Positions 28,357 to 39,804 are shown, numbered from the stretch's first letter. The stretch: DNA of 64,000 nucleotides from DATADW01 sp963733905 (GCA_963733905.1 CAVTEU010000018.1:372001-436000); one strand, 5' to 3'. Notes: generated by a model from the letters alone, not told the origin. A program made the numbers and translations.

Positions 28357-30198
28357 TCAGGTCGGGGTGAACTCCAGCAATGAAATCGAAGGCATCCGGA
28401 GCTGGAGCTCAAACACGATGCCTCCTCCGTCAGTCTCTATCGCCCGGGGCGGTTCCAAATCCTCCAGCCGGTCGGCACCGCGCAGATCGGCCCACTGCCC
28501 TTCATCGGGCCATGGACTGCCGCCCGACATCTCCTTCCACCTCGCCGGGAGGTTGGAATGGTGCTGGTCGACACCACGATGCCGGACCTCGTACCGACCG
28601 TCCGCCAACCCATGAATTGCGAGTTCGACATTGCGGTCGAGTCGGGGATCCCCGTCGGCGTTGCGGTGGTCGAGGGAACCGTTCCACATCACAACTGACA
28701 GACGTCGTCGGCTGTCCATGGTGGCTATGGCATCGACCATTCCTCCGGCACCGTCGCCAACGACCGTGGTGGCCAGCTCCCGATCTCCGAGCTGCTCGAG
28801 CATCCAGAGCGCCCAGTAGCGAGGCTTCCTGAGATTCCCCACCGATAGGAGACCGAACCCGCCGTGGAACAGCGAGGTAGGACGGCCCAAGTTCTTCGAA
28901 GTGGTCGGACACCACCCAATAGGCGAGGGCGTGGAGCCGTCCCATGGCGCTACGCATCCCCCTGGCACAGAAGGCGGCGGCGTACACCGAGTCGTGGAGC
29001 GGGTCGAAGTGGCTGGCATGGACGCCCCACTCGGTCCACCACAGCTCCAGTTCGTTCCTTCCGTAGCGGGCGGCGATGGGTCGCAAGTCGAGCGGCTCGT
29101 TGCCGTAGGTGTGGGTGGATAAGAAGTCGATTGGGGCACCGGTCTCGACGGCGTGAGCCAGTAGGTCGTCGACCCATCCGGCGGCAGCCGACGCAGGCCC
29201 GCCCACCATCAGCCCGGAGTCCACCGCCTTCACCGCTCTGGCGGTGACCTCGTAGAGATGCAGGTACTCCTCGCGGGTTCCGCTCCAAAAGACCTCGAGG
29301 TTGGGCTCGTTCCAAACCTCGAAACCCCAGCCGCGTACCTCCTCTCTCCCATACCGGTCCACCAGGTGTGTCGTCAGCTCGCTCACGAGATCGCTCCATG
29401 CCTGCCAATGGCGTGGCGGAGACACGATTGCGTGGTATGCGAAGACGGTCTTGGAGGGATCCAGAGCCAGGTCGCGGGGCATGAATGACAGCTTCGACCA
29501 CTGGGTGAAGGCCTAGCTCGAGGACCCGGTCGTAGATACGGTCGATCGCCGAAAAATCGTAAGTCGGCACCCCGTGTGACCTCTCGGTAAACGCCGAGAT
29601 CGTCGTGGAGGATGGCATGGGCCCGGACGGCCCGCACCCCCAGCTCGGCGTGAGCGAGCCGCAACGCTTCACCGAACTCATCGCCGATGTGCCGCCCGCC
29701 CGGGCCGGTGCCCTCTTCGAGCTGGGACAGGCGTTCGGAGCCGATCACGGGACGCCACGGTCGGTGCAGCGTGGACACAACCGAGAGAGCATCGACCTCC
29801 ACCCGAACCGTGGCGTCACCATCGAGCCGAGCCGCCGCCGCCACCGGGGCGCCGTGCTCGAGTGGCGAGGCATCGACCGAAGCCGCCGATGCCACCGCGT
29901 AATAGACCTCCTCGCCGGGAACGACCGAGGTATCGGTGAATGGGGGACGGGGGACCGGGATCACATCGGACCATCCGGTGTCGACCGGCTCGAACGGGCC
30001 GCCTGGATCGGAACTCCGCAGCACGAAATAGCCGGCCGCCCCGTCGACCGGATCCCATTGCAGCGTCACCTGGGCCCTTCCCGCGAAGGCTCGAAGATTG
30101 CCCGGTGGGTCGAGCTGGGGCAGCACCACCGGTGTGGCGTCGTCGCTGGGGCGACCTATGCGGGCCGCCCAGTCGGCACGGGCCTCGGCTCCGCTCAT
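28357..30198 (-). CDS. GH39-like glycoside hydrolase with N-terminal fibronectin-III domain (frame-broken)
   Basis: About 614 codons. The N-terminal part reads as a fibronectin type III domain (FAGRAQVTLQWDPVDGAAGY through EVYYAVASAASV). The TIM-barrel part has the likely acid/base Glu in FEVWNEPNLEVFW (near 29308) and the likely nucleophile in ELWWTEWGVHASHF, the clan GH-A arrangement of GH39 (beta-xylosidase/alpha-L-iduronidase type). A beta-sandwich tail follows. Three frames are joined by breaks near 29520 and 28860. I see no clear signal peptide from MSGAEARADW; an upstream start may be masked by an indel. It is the last gene of the sugar operon. Confidence 0.8.
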
Positions 30199-30253
30199 GG
30201 GCGCCAGACCGGGCTGGTAATGACAGGACGAGGGGCGGGCGGGGACGTCAGAG

Positions 30254-31804
30254 TCACTGATCCAGACGACCGGCGGTGAAGGTCTCCAACCGGAGCAGCG
30301 GTCGCAGCGCCGCCCGGATCTCGCCTCGGACGAAGTACTCCTGCAAGACATCGCCGCTGAGCTCGTTGGCAATTGCGGCCATGATCATGCCCTGGTCGAG
30401 CGCCAGGTAACGCTGCGAGGCCACGCCGGTGGTCACGTCGATGGCGTCGTAGAAGCCCACCAGGTCCATATACCCCGTCGCCGAACTCCTGGCGCAACGC
30501 GGCCAGGTTGTCCATGGCTGCCGCTCGAGCGAAGTCGAGCGCCAGGAACGAGGCGTGGGGGGTGACAACCCCTCTGCCGTAGTCGGTGGGCTCGGGCTGA
30601 GGCGGTCACGACAGCCCGGGAAGCCGTAGTCGACGGTGGTGCGCTCCTGGTCGGAGCTGTAGCCGTCGGGATTGAGCCCGATCGGGTCCACCCCGTACTC
30701 CCGATACCCGCCGTCGGGGTTGTTCGAAGGCGAGAAGCCCCAATACCCGTACCCGGCCTCCTCCAGACCGTGCTCGATCTGGGCCTCGACGTAGAGCGGG
30801 TGGTTCACCCCCCAGCTGCGGCGACCCCACTGCTCCTCGGGAACCAGGAGCGGCACCATGAGCGCCTCGAACATGCTGCCGCCCCAGGTGGGCACCAGTT
30901 GCAGCCCGCGGTAGGTGTAGGCACCCTCGAAGACCTCGATGCCGAGATAGGTGCGGGTACTCGCCGACCGGCTTGCTGCTCCTGCCAACCCCAGTCGCAG
31001 GTGGCGGGGAAAGTGCGCCACGCGGCGAAGTAGTGCTCGGGCGGGATCTGGCCGAAGGCGATGCCCAGATAGCTGGCGATGCGGGGCTCGGTGTTGAACG
31101 AGCCGTAGTGGTGGCAGGTGTAGTACACGTCGGGGGTGTCACCCCGGTAGTTGTCCGCCACGTAACACCCGGGCGGCGGGTCCGCCCAGAACCCGCCCCG
31201 AAGCAGACCGGCTCCGAAATCGGGTCCACGCGCCTCGGGGTCGTAGTAGTAGCCGAAGTCCATCGGCTCCAGCAGTGCCGATGCCTCATCGGCCACGGCC
31301 GGCACCGAGTTGCGCACCATCACCAGCGCCGCCGCCAGCCAGCCGTTGTCGACGCTGGAGAGAAACGGGTAGACCGGGCTGCCATCGACCGGCCAGACGG
31401 TGAGCTTGTCACCGGTGAGCGGGTCGTACCAGTTGTAGAACTGACCGGATGGCTCGTGACGCTCCAGGGTGGAGAGCGTCTCCAGTGTGGCGGCAACGCG
31501 TTCCCGCGCCTCTCGTGACGAGATGATCCGCAGCTGCCGCGCCGCCAGCGTGCTCCATAGATAGGAGCCGATGTTGGTGGGCGACGTGAACCGGCTCCGG
31601 GACTCGGGCAGACAGGTCGCCTCCGATGTTGTCGGCGACCAGCCCGGTCTCCTCGAACACCATCGCCTCGAACGAGGCCCAGGTGTCGGTGGCGTACTCG
31701 CCAGGGCATGACGGTCGCCCCCGGCGAGGCCGTCGTCGGCTACCGCCGCCGCCGGAGTGGCGACGACGAGAGCAATGATCGAAAGCAAAGCGACTGCGCT
31801 TCAT
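30254..31804 (-). CDS. Glycoamylase-family (PF10091, GH144-like) secreted glucanase (frame-broken)
   Basis: About 517 codons. AGGAGGGGG precedes the ATG, and a signal peptide (LLSIIALVVATPAAAVADDG) appears after a one-base break. The body is an (alpha/alpha)6-type enzyme: TNIGSYLWSTLAARQL, YPFLSSVDNGWLAAAL, GYWGFSPSNNPDGGY, VVTPHASFLALDFAR and YLALDQGMIMAAIANE. Characterised GH144 members are endo-beta-1,2-glucanases, so this may act on beta-1,2-glucan (inference from family). Multiple breaks. It sits between the ABC permease and the GH39-like gene. Confidence 0.82.
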
Positions 31805-31816
31805 GCGGACCCCCTC

Positions 31817-32702
31817 CTATTTGATTCCGGTCGTGGCGATGCCTGCGGTGAAGTAGCGCTGCAGGATGCACGAAGAGGATCAGAACCGGCAGTATCACCA
31901 CCAGCGATCCGGCCATGAGCAGCCCGAAGTTGGTCTCCTGCTGGCCGATGGCGAACAGATGCGAGCGCCACCGGCAGCGTGTACAGGTCCTCGGTGGTGG
32001 CCACCACCAACGGCCACAGGAAGCCGTTCCAGGCGCCGAGGAAGGTGATGATCCCCAGGGTGGCCAGCGCCGGACCGCAGAGCGGCATCACCACCGTGGC
32101 AGAAGATCCGGTACTCCCCGCCCCGTCCACCCGTGCCGCCTGGAGCAGATCGTCGGGGATGCTGAGCATGAACTGGCGCATCAGGAACACACCGAGAGGG
32201 CCGGCGAGGAAGGGGAAGATGAGCCCGAGGTGGGTGTTGACCAGCCCCAGGTTGCTGATCAGGACGAACTGGGGGAGGAAGAGCACAACTCCTGGCACCA
32301 GAAGCGTGCCGAGCACCAGGAGGAAAAGCGCCCGCTTTCCCCAGAAGTCCAGCTTGGCCAGGGCGTAGCCGCGTCATCGACCCGATCACGATGTTGCCGA
32401 GGGTGATCCCCACGGCCACCACGGTCGAGTTGAAGAAGTACCGAGGAAAGTCGAGCCTGGTGAACAGCTCGCTGTAGTTCTCCGACGTGGGGTTCTCCGG
32501 GATCCAGGTGGGCGGCAGCTGCCGCAACTCAGCGGTGGTCTTGAACGAGCCGAGCACCATCCACACGAAGGGCACCACCATCACCAGCAGCCCGGCGACA
32601 AGCAGGACGTGCAGCCAGATCCCGCGCGATCGCCCCGACGAGGCCGGCGGCGGCTGCCACGGTGGACGACTCGGTGTCCAGCCGGGGAGGGGCGACGTTG
32701 GT
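31817..32702 (-). CDS. Carbohydrate ABC transporter permease, MalG-type (frame-broken)
   Basis: Inner-membrane permease of the CUT1 class. It reads VPFVWMVLGSFKTTAELRQL, SENYSELFTRLDFPRYFFNS, the EAA-loop region ARVDGAGSTGSSATVVMPLC, ATLGIITFLGAWNGFLWPLV and the C-terminus QRYFTAGIATTGIK before TAG at 31817-31819. That ending is typical of MalG-like proteins. The start at 32702 is preferred because GAAGG lies upstream; an ATG at 32747, three bases after the preceding gene, is the alternative. No ATPase gene is in the window, so a shared MsiK-type ATPase is expected. Confidence 0.86.
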
Positions 32703-32750
32703 CATCGGTGCACCTTCGGCCGTGCCGAGGAGATTGCTTTGGGTCATCGG

Positions 32751-33708
32751 TCAGTCCTGGGGACGAAGGAAGCGGAACGTGATGAGGGTGAGCAGGGCGA
32801 TGGCGAGGAAGAGCACATAGCTCATCGACGCCGCATACCCGTAGTTGCCAAAGCCGAACTGGTTGATCACATACATGGAGACCGACAGAGTGGCGTCGAG
32901 CGGGCCACCCTCGGTCATCACGAACGGCTCCTCGAAGAACTGGAGGTAGCCGATGAGGGTGATCACCGCCGAGAACAGCAGTCGTGGGGCGCAGCAACGG
33001 AAGTGTCACAAAGCGGAACTTGGCCCAGCGGTCCGCCCCGTCGATGTCGGCTGCCTCGTACAGCATCTGCGGTATGGCCTGCAACCCGGCCAGGAAGATC
33101 ACCATCTGGTAGCCGAGGTTGCGCCACACCGTCATCAAGATGATCGAAGGCATGGCGAGCTCCGGTGTGGTGAGCCACCCCGGGCCATCGATCCCGAACA
33201 CCCCGAGCGAACCCGTTGATCAGCCCGGTCTCCTCGTTGAGGAAGCAGGCGCCAGACCACAGAGATGGCCACGACGCTGGCCACCACCGGCAGATAGAAC
33301 CCAACCCGGAACACGGTGCGGAACTTGACGATCGCCTGGTTGAGGGCGAGGGCGATACGCCAGACCGGCGGCGATGGTGAGCGGCATCGCCACGACACGA
33401 AGTAGGCGGTGTTGGCCGCGGCTTGGAGAAACCGCTCGTCCTGGAAGAGGGCGATGATAGTTCTCGAACCCGACGATGTCCACGGCAAACGGATTGCGGA
33501 TGTCGGCGATCCGCATGTCCGTGAAGCTCATCCCCAGCGAGGCAAGGATGGGCCCGGCTACGAAGACCCCGAACAACACCAGGAAGGGAAGAGCGAAGCT
33601 CCATCCGATCAGGTTCTGCTTGAGCCCGCGGCGCCGGCGGCCCACCCCGTCGGGCAGGCGCGCCGCCGTGGCCTCCTCCGTCTCAGCCACGGCGGCGCTT
33701 TGCGTCAT
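32751..33708 (-). CDS. Carbohydrate ABC transporter permease, MalF/UgpA-type (frame-broken)
   Basis: About 319 codons. After a short cytoplasmic leader the first helix reads WSFALPFLVLFGVFVAGPIL. Later parts include QDERFLQAAANTAYFVSW, a permease EAA region (ADIDGADRWAKFRFVTLPLL) and the C-terminal MTEGGPLDATLSVSMYVINQ and SMSYVLFLAIALLTLITFRF. At least four frame breaks lie inside. It starts four bases after the binding-protein stop and ends four bases before the next possible permease start, so the cistrons are closely coupled. Confidence 0.86.
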
Positions 33709-33712
33709 CGCT

Positions 33713-34995
33713 CTACTGCCCGGTTCCGATCGCCTCGGCCTCCTGCTGCATAGCGGCGACGGCGTCGGCGGTAGCTACGTCGGCCCGGATCGCCTCCTCG
33801 AGCTGGGAGTCGATCACGCTGGCGATCTGCTCCCAGGTGGGGATGGCCGGCGGGCTCTTGGCGTCTTGGAGCTGCTCACCGAACAGGGCCAGCCGCTCGA
33901 TCATCGGCCAGCGCTGGGTCGTCCCAGGCAGCCTGCACCGATGGCAGGTCCCTCACCGTCTCGAACCACAGAACCTGGGTTTCGGGCTCGGCGGCGAACT
34001 CGACGAACTTCCATGCCGTGTCCCGGTTGGCGGCGTCGGTGAACACCGCCATGTTGCCACCACCCACGAATGAGGTGCGGGAGACCGCTCCCTCCGGCAG
34101 CAGGGCGACGTCCCAGGTGCCCTCTTCGGCACCGCCGTCCTCGAGCAACCCTATGTGCCACGGGCCGGAGATGAACATCCCGATGGTGCCATCGATGAAC
34201 CCCTGCTCCAGCGCACCAGCCTCGAGCGTGACGGGCGAGAGCCCTTCTTCGAAGAAGGATCGGTAGTAGTCGAGCGCAGCGGTGTTGGGCTCGGTGTCGA
34301 AGCGCGAAGTTGCCCGACTCGTCGAGAACGTCTCCGCCCCCCTGCCACACGAAGGGCATGTATGTCTGCCAGGCGCCGGTTCCGCCGGCGGGGAGCGAGA
34401 TGCCGTATTCAGCGCCGCCCTGCTCCATCATGCCCTGGGCCAGTTGTTTCAACTCGTCCCAGTTGGCGGGCGGAGCGTCGAACCCTGCCTGCTCGGCCAG
34501 GTCGGTGCGGTAGTAGAGCATCCGCGTCTCGACGTACCAGGGGATCCCGATAGCTGGTCCCGTCGACAACCGTGGTGTCCCATGCTCCTTCGAAGAAGGC
34601 GGAGGGGTCGATGTTCTCCACGGTCGGGTCGAGCCCGCCGGTTGAGGCGAACTCGCCCATCCATGTGGTTCCGATCAGGCTGTTGTCAGGGGTCTGCTGC
34701 CCCGCCAGGGCCGTCTGGATCCGGTCGTGGGCGGCGTCCCACGGCACCGCGGTCGCCTCGACGGTGGCTCCGGGTTCTCCGCTGTGAAGGCATCGCCGAG
34801 GACGCCGAGGTTGTCACCCTCGGTGCCCATCGCCCACACCGAGATGGTGCCGGTGGCCGGGCCTTCCTCGACAGCTGCCGCCTGTGTGGTTGCCGTCTCT
34901 CCCGCTTCGCCACCGCCGTCGTCGGAACGGCCGCAGGCGGCGACGAGAAGGGTCGCCACTGCCAGGGGCATCAGCGCTCTTCGCCATGTGCTCAT
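33713..34995 (-). CDS. Sugar-binding lipoprotein of an ABC transporter (frame-broken)
   Basis: Extracytoplasmic solute-binding protein, about 427 codons. AAGGAGG lies seven bases upstream of MSTWRRALMPLAVATLLVAA, with lipobox LVAAC. The mature protein shows GTISVWAMGTEGDNL, IGIPWYVETRMLYYRTDLAE, ALEQGFIDGTIGMFISGPWH and FVGGGNMAVFTDAANRDTAW, all typical of family 1 sugar-binding proteins. Breaks are seen near 34760, 34565, 34300 and 33905. It begins four bases after the lacI stop. Confidence 0.87.
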
Positions 34996-34998
34996 CAC

Positions 34999-36012
34999 TC
35001 AGCCTCCTTGGTCAACTCGGCACCCGCAGCTCTGGCGGGTGATCAGGGTGGTCGGAAGGGTCACGCTGGGGACCGCTCTGCCGGCGATCCGCTCGAAAAG
35101 CATGTCGGCAGATCGGCCGCCCAGTTGACGCATCGGCTGCCGGACTGGTGGTCAACGGCGGTACGAGGTGGGCGGCGATGGGATATCGTCCCATCCGGTG
35201 ACAGCCAGGTCACCGGGAACGTCCAGCCCGAAGCTGTCCGCGGCGCGAATCGCCCCGGACGCCACCTGGTCGTTGACGCAGAACACGGCGTCGAATTCGG
35301 TACCCGTATCGAGCGCTCGCAACAACGCCTTGTGTCCATGCTCCGGCTCGAAGCCCTCGGTGGACACTGTGGCCGGGCGAGGCATGCCAGCGGTGGCACA
35401 TGTTTCGACAAGGCCCTCCCAGCGCTCGGCGCCGTCCGGCGAGGAGCTGGGATCGCCCAGGAAAACAAGCCGGCGACGCCCGTGGGCGAGCAGGTGGGCG
35501 GCGAGCGCTTCGGCCGATAGGCGGTTATCCGCCCGGATCGCAGGTGCCGAGCCCACAGGCGGTCGAGCCAGCAGCACCAGTGGCACCGTGATGCCTCGAG
35601 AGCGGCGACTGCGGCGTCGGGAACCGTTCGCCCATGACCACGAGACCGTCGACGCGGTCCGCAGATCAAGAACCAGGCGCTCGGAGTCATCCCTGCCGTG
35701 GGTACCGAGGACCAGTACCGCGGCCTGACGCTCGATGGTGTGCTCCTCGAAGCCTTTGATGACCTGGGCGTAGAAGGGACCGCTGAGGTCCGTGACAACG
35801 ATGGCCACCGCCTCGCCCCCATGCTGCGCCAGGGCGCGTGCCAACCGGTTGGGCCGCCACTGCAGCGCTTCCATCGCTTCAAGGACCCGCTGCCGGGTCC
35901 CGGGGGCCGACTCTCTCGCTAGCCCTGGTCAGGACCCTGGAAACGGTGGCGATGGAGGACACCGGCGCGTTCTGCCAGCCGTGTATACGTTGGGTCGCCG
36001 CCGAGTGGTCAA
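34999..36012 (-). CDS. LacI family transcriptional regulator (frame-broken)
   Basis: 338 codons. The N-terminal helix-turn-helix is recoverable across breaks as LAERAGVSIATVSRVL, followed by the hinge VLEAMEALQWRPNRLARALA. The core starts GGEAVAIVVTDLSGPFYAQV; the periplasmic-binding-like domain continues through AVTGWDDIPS to the C-terminus SVTLPTTLITRQSCGCRVDQ, with a TGA at 34999. The start is probably the TTG at 36012. Two perfect operator-like palindromes lie just upstream, implying autoregulation of the whole sugar operon, relieved by a sugar ligand. Confidence 0.86.
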
Positions 36013-36025
36013 GGACTCGTTGCCT

Positions 36026-36063
36026 TTGTAAGCGCTTACAAGGGCTCAAAGGTAAGGGCTTAC
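36026..36063. promoter_or_regulatory. Twin LacI-type operators
   Basis: TTGTAAGCGCTTACAA at 36026-36041 is a perfect 16-bp palindrome of the classic LacI/GalR type with a central CG step. A second site GTAAG-n2-CTTAC follows at 36052-36063, centred 24 bp away. They precede lacI (leftward) and are about 105 bp from the LLM gene (rightward). Confidence 0.85.
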
Positions 36064-36168
36064 AAACCGGAAGTCAACCGGACACGCCAATCCATGGTCG
36101 TAGCAGGGGAGTAGAGGGAAACACCACACCCGGCGGTAGGGTCGGCGGACCCGCACGCTGGAGGTCGG

Positions 36169-37065
36169 ATGGTGGACTATGGCCGGCCGATCGAGTTTGG
36201 GATCTTCCCCGTTCCCGAAGCAGCGTCGCTCGACGAGGTGCTCGATGCCTGCCGCGAGGCCGACCACCTCGGCTTGGACTTGATCGGGATCCAGGATCAT
36301 CCCTATCAACGCCGGTTCCTCGATACGTTTTCCCTGCTTTCCTGGGTGGCGGCCGTCACCGAGAGGGTGAGGGTCTTCCCCGATGTCGCCTGCCTCCCGC
36401 TGCGGCCGCCTGCAATGCTGGCCAAGGCCGCCGCAAGCATCGACGTCCTCAGCGATGGCCGGTTCGAGATGGGGCTTGGTGCCGGCGCTTTCTGGGACGC
36501 GATCGAGGCATACGGCGGGCCGCGACTCGCTCCCGGTGACGCACGTCGCGCCTTGGAGGAGGCCATCGAGGTGCTGTGGCGCATCTGGTCGGACGAGCGC
36601 GGGATCAGAATGGACGGCGAGCGCTATCGGCTCGACGGAGCGCACGGCGGGCCGGTGCCGGCGCACCGGATCGAGGTGTGGCTGGGTGTCCAGGGACCCC
36701 GGATGCTCGAATTGCTCGGCACGATGGCGGACGGCTGGGTCCCATCATTTCCCAGGGTGTCGCTCGAGGACCTCGATCGAGGTCATGAGATCATCGATGG
36801 CGCCGCCGCCAAAGCGGGTCGCGACCCACAGAAGATCAGACGTCTCCTCAACGTCAACGGGACCATCACCGACGGTGCTTCTGACGGATTCCTCAACGGG
36901 CCGCCCGGGCAGTGGGTGGAGCGACTGACCGCGCTGGCGGTCGACCACGGCATAGACACCTTCATCTTCTGGCCGGACGGGCCGCTCGTGGATCAACTCC
37001 GCCGCTTCGCCGAGTTGACCGGGGAGGTGCATGACTCGGTGGCCAAGGAGCGGGCCCGCCGCTGA
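36169..37065 (+). CDS. LLM-class (F420/FMN) oxidoreductase
   Basis: 298 residues, intact. Luciferase-like TIM barrel: FGIFPVPEAASLDEVLDACR, HLGLDLIGIQDHPYQ, ERVRVFPDVACLPLRPPAML, then SIDVLSDGRFEMGLGAGAFW and PAHRIEVWLGVQGPRML. In actinobacteria such proteins usually use F420 rather than FMN, though this cannot be told directly. The substrate is unknown. AGG-rich sequence precedes the ATG. It is convergent with ridA and divergent from the sugar operon, whose operators could also influence it. Confidence 0.85.
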   Translation: MVDYGRPIEFGIFPVPEAASLDEVLDACREADHLGLDLIGIQDHPYQRRFLDTFSLLSWVAAVTERVRVFPDVACLPLRPPAMLAKAAASIDVLSDGRFEMGLGAGAFWDAIEAYGGPRLAPGDARRALEEAIEVLWRIWSDERGIRMDGERYRLDGAHGGPVPAHRIEVWLGVQGPRMLELLGTMADGWVPSFPRVSLEDLDRGHEIIDGAAAKAGRDPQKIRRLLNVNGTITDGASDGFLNGPPGQWVERLTALAVDHGIDTFIFWPDGPLVDQLRRFAELTGEVHDSVAKERARR

Positions 37066-37080
37066 CTTGCCGCCGGCTAG

Positions 37081-37462
37081 TCAGCGCGCCGCCACCAAAT
37101 CGATCTCGACCTTGTAGCCACCGGGGAGCGCCGCCACCTGCACGGTGGACCGCGCCGGGGGCGACGATCCCACCACCTCGCCGTAGACCTCGTTGACCGC
37201 GGCGAAGTCGGCCATGTCGGTGACGAAGATCGTCGCCTTGACCACGTCATCCCAACCCAACCCCGCATCCTCGAGGACCACACCGAGGTTGCTCAGGATC
37301 TGTCGCGCCTGGGCATCAGCGTCGTCGCCGGCGGACTTGCCCGTTGCCGGGTCGGCGCCCACCTGCCCGGAGAAGAACACGAGGCCGGCGCCCTCGACCG
37401 CCGGTGAATACGGACCCATCGGCGTCGGGTGCGTTCGGGGTGGGGACAACTCGACGCGGCAT
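37081..37462 (-). CDS. ridA: RidA family enamine/imine deaminase (one frame break)
   Basis: Small trimeric protein that hydrolyses reactive 2-aminoacrylate and other imines. Motifs: MGPYSPAVEGAGLVFFSGQV, ARQILSNLGVVLEDAGLGWD, DVVKATIFVTDMADF, and the end PARSTVQVAALPGGYKVEID, with the conserved Arg. The start is the ATG at 37462 (MPRRVVPTPNAP), joined by one break near 37420 to the main frame. The length, about 127 codons, is normal. Confidence 0.88.
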
Positions 37463-37501
37463 GAAACACCTCTTTCAGCGGACTGATCCGAGGGTAGGGA
37501 T

Positions 37502-39428
37502 TCAGGGTTGCAGGTGGGTGGCGAAGAAGTCGGTGATCGCCTGGTAACCCCTCACCTTGTTGGCGAATCGGGTGAGGTCGTGCCCTTCGTCGTCGAACAC
37601 CAGGTACTCGATGTCCTTGCCAGCCGCCCGTAGTTCGGCGACGAGCTCATCTGATTCGGACCGCATGACACGTGGATCATTGGCGCCCTGGATGACGAGC
37701 AGCGGACAGGCCAGCGACCCGAGGTGGGTGCGGGGGGAACGAGCCTCAAGCTCTTCCCGCTCGGTGGCGGGATCTCCCAAGACCAGATGGAAGTACACCT
37801 GCCACGCCGCTGGAAGCCCCTCGATCCAGGTCGGCAGGTCGAAGGGTCCGAACATGTCGCAGGCGGCGGTCCAGATCTCGGGGTGGAGCCCGGCCAGCAT
37901 CAGCGTCATGTATCCGCCGTAGGAGCGCCCGGTCACCCCGATCCGAGTGACATCCAGTCTCGGGTCGGACCTGAGGTGGTCGACACCGGCGACGTGGTCG
38001 AGACGGTCTTTACCGCCCCAATCGCGGTCGACATGCTTGACGTATGCCATCCCGTAGCCGGTGGACCCCCTGACATTGGGGACGAAAACGGCGAATCCGT
38101 TCAGAGTCAGGTACTGGATCAACGGCATGGAGAACCAGGTGAAATCGGGCCTCTCCTGCCCTTGCGGGCCGCCGTGGACGTAGTGGACCACGGGCCGGGG
38201 ACCCACATACCCGAGGCGGTCTGCGGGAAGGTAGAGCCGAGCCGACACCCTCAGACCGTCGTGGCTGACGTATGAGCAGTCCTCGCCCGGTGAGAACAGG
38301 TCGGGATCGACTCCGAGGATCCGGTTCCGCGTGACCAGAGCGGTTCCTTCCTGGTCGATCACGGCCAACTGGGCAGGGGTGGTTGCCGACGAGAAGGAAA
38401 CCGCGATCCGACCGGTCGTCTCGTCGTGGTGGTGGTGCCCGATAACTCCGGCAGCGAGCGGGTCATTCCCCCACAGCAGCCGGTGCAACTCGAGACGGGT
38501 GGCGGCTGGGTCCAGCGTTCCCCTCGTAGCCCCAGGAGACGCCGTCCACGTTGTATTGGACGATGAACCGTCCGTCCTCCGTCCGGTGGGCCTCGGCCCA
38601 CTCACCGGTCCCGGGGTGCACCGTGCCCACGATCTCGACCGGCTCGATCACATCGGGGCTGTCCAACGCCAACCGCCCGAGCCCGCCCAGATCGTCGAAG
38701 AGCGACGTCTCCATGACGACCGTTGCGTCGTCGGCGAACCAGGCTCCGTTGAACCCGGTCAACTCGACGGCCTGGTCGTCGGCTCGTTCCTCCAACGGAG
38801 TCCCGTAGAGGAGACGCCGCTCCCCGACTTCGCGCTCCCAGATCCACAACGTGTCGTCGCCGGTGGTGTAACCGTCCACGATCAGATAGCGCGACCGGTC
38901 ATCGTCGTGCCCCACCACGAACGCCCCGTACCGGGACTTGGCCAGCAGCGTCGCCGTCTCGGCCGTGACGTCGATCTCGTAGGCCTCCTGCTCGGGTCGG
39001 CGCCTGGGGTCGACCCAGATGGTCCCGACACCCTCGGGTGAAAGCTCGATCAGCACCATCTGCTGGTTGGCAAACCGCTCGCCGAAGACCGGCTCGGGGT
39101 CGCCCCCATCGATCGGGATACGGCAGAGCTGCAGGTTCTCGTCACCGTCCCGATCGACCATGACGAACAGCTGACCGAGCTTGGGCAAGGCGACGAACGA
39201 CTCCCCATCGATCAGCTCGGGTGTGAGGAGGGCGATGTCGGGGGGCAGCAGAGGTTCGGGGACGCTGCCCCTGGCGTCCATGGCGTAGAGGCTCAACCGC
39301 CCAGATAGATCAGAAATGAAGAACAGCCGGTCGCCGGCGATCTGTGGAGCCAAGAAGAGGCGGGCAGAAAGGAGATGCTCGACCCGGATGGTTGCCGCCG
39401 CGGCCGGCGCCACCGAGTCCGCCGTCAC
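37502..39428 (-). CDS. S9 family prolyl-oligopeptidase-type serine peptidase (one frame break)
   Basis: N-terminal beta-propeller (IAGDRLFFISDLSGRLSLYA onward), then an alpha/beta-hydrolase domain with nucleophile Ser in GVTGRSYGGYMTLMLAG, acid in VIQGANDPRVMRSES and His in DDEGHDLTRF. RPVVHYVHGGPQGQERPDF is the oxyanion-side segment typical of acylaminoacyl-peptidase/DPP-type members. About 642 codons. The frame break is near 38530. The start is uncertain; I favour the GTG at 39428, 14 bases past the erpA stop. Cytosolic; no signal peptide is visible. Confidence 0.87.
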
Positions 39429-39441
39429 GACCGAGGGTGCC

Positions 39442-39804
39442 TCAGCTGAAGCTGTTGCCGCACCCGCAGGAACGGCTGACATTCGGGTTGTTGATGGCGA
39501 AGCCGCCCTCCATCAACCCGTCCTTGTAGTCGAGAACCGAGCCGCGCAGCCGGTCGAGGCTCTGGGGATCGACCACGACCCGCACCCCGCCGTACTCCTC
39601 GACCACGTCGTCGCTCTCGATCTCGGCGTCGAAGAACATCTCGTAGGAGAAGCCTGAGCAGCCACCGGGACGAACCGCCATCCGGAGGGCCAGCGAACTG
39701 TCACCCTCGGCGGTGAGCAACTCGTTGATCTTGCCCACGGCGCCGTCGGTGAGCGTTACCGCCCGCTTCGGAGTTCGTGGCTTGATGTTGAGAACCTGGG
39801 TCAT
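39442..39804 (-). CDS. erpA: A-type iron-sulfur cluster carrier (ErpA/HesB family)
   Basis: 120 residues, intact. The three ligand cysteines are in MAVRPGGCSGFSYEMFFDAE and the C-terminal SRSCGCGNSF. These proteins deliver Fe-S clusters to apoproteins. It is divergent from the Mrp-type Fe-S carrier gene, 105 bp apart, so the two Fe-S functions share a control region. Confidence 0.93.
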   Translation of the reverse strand: MTQVLNIKPRTPKRAVTLTDGAVGKINELLTAEGDSSLALRMAVRPGGCSGFSYEMFFDAEIESDDVVEEYGGVRVVVDPQSLDRLRGSVLDYKDGLMEGGFAINNPNVSRSCGCGNSFS

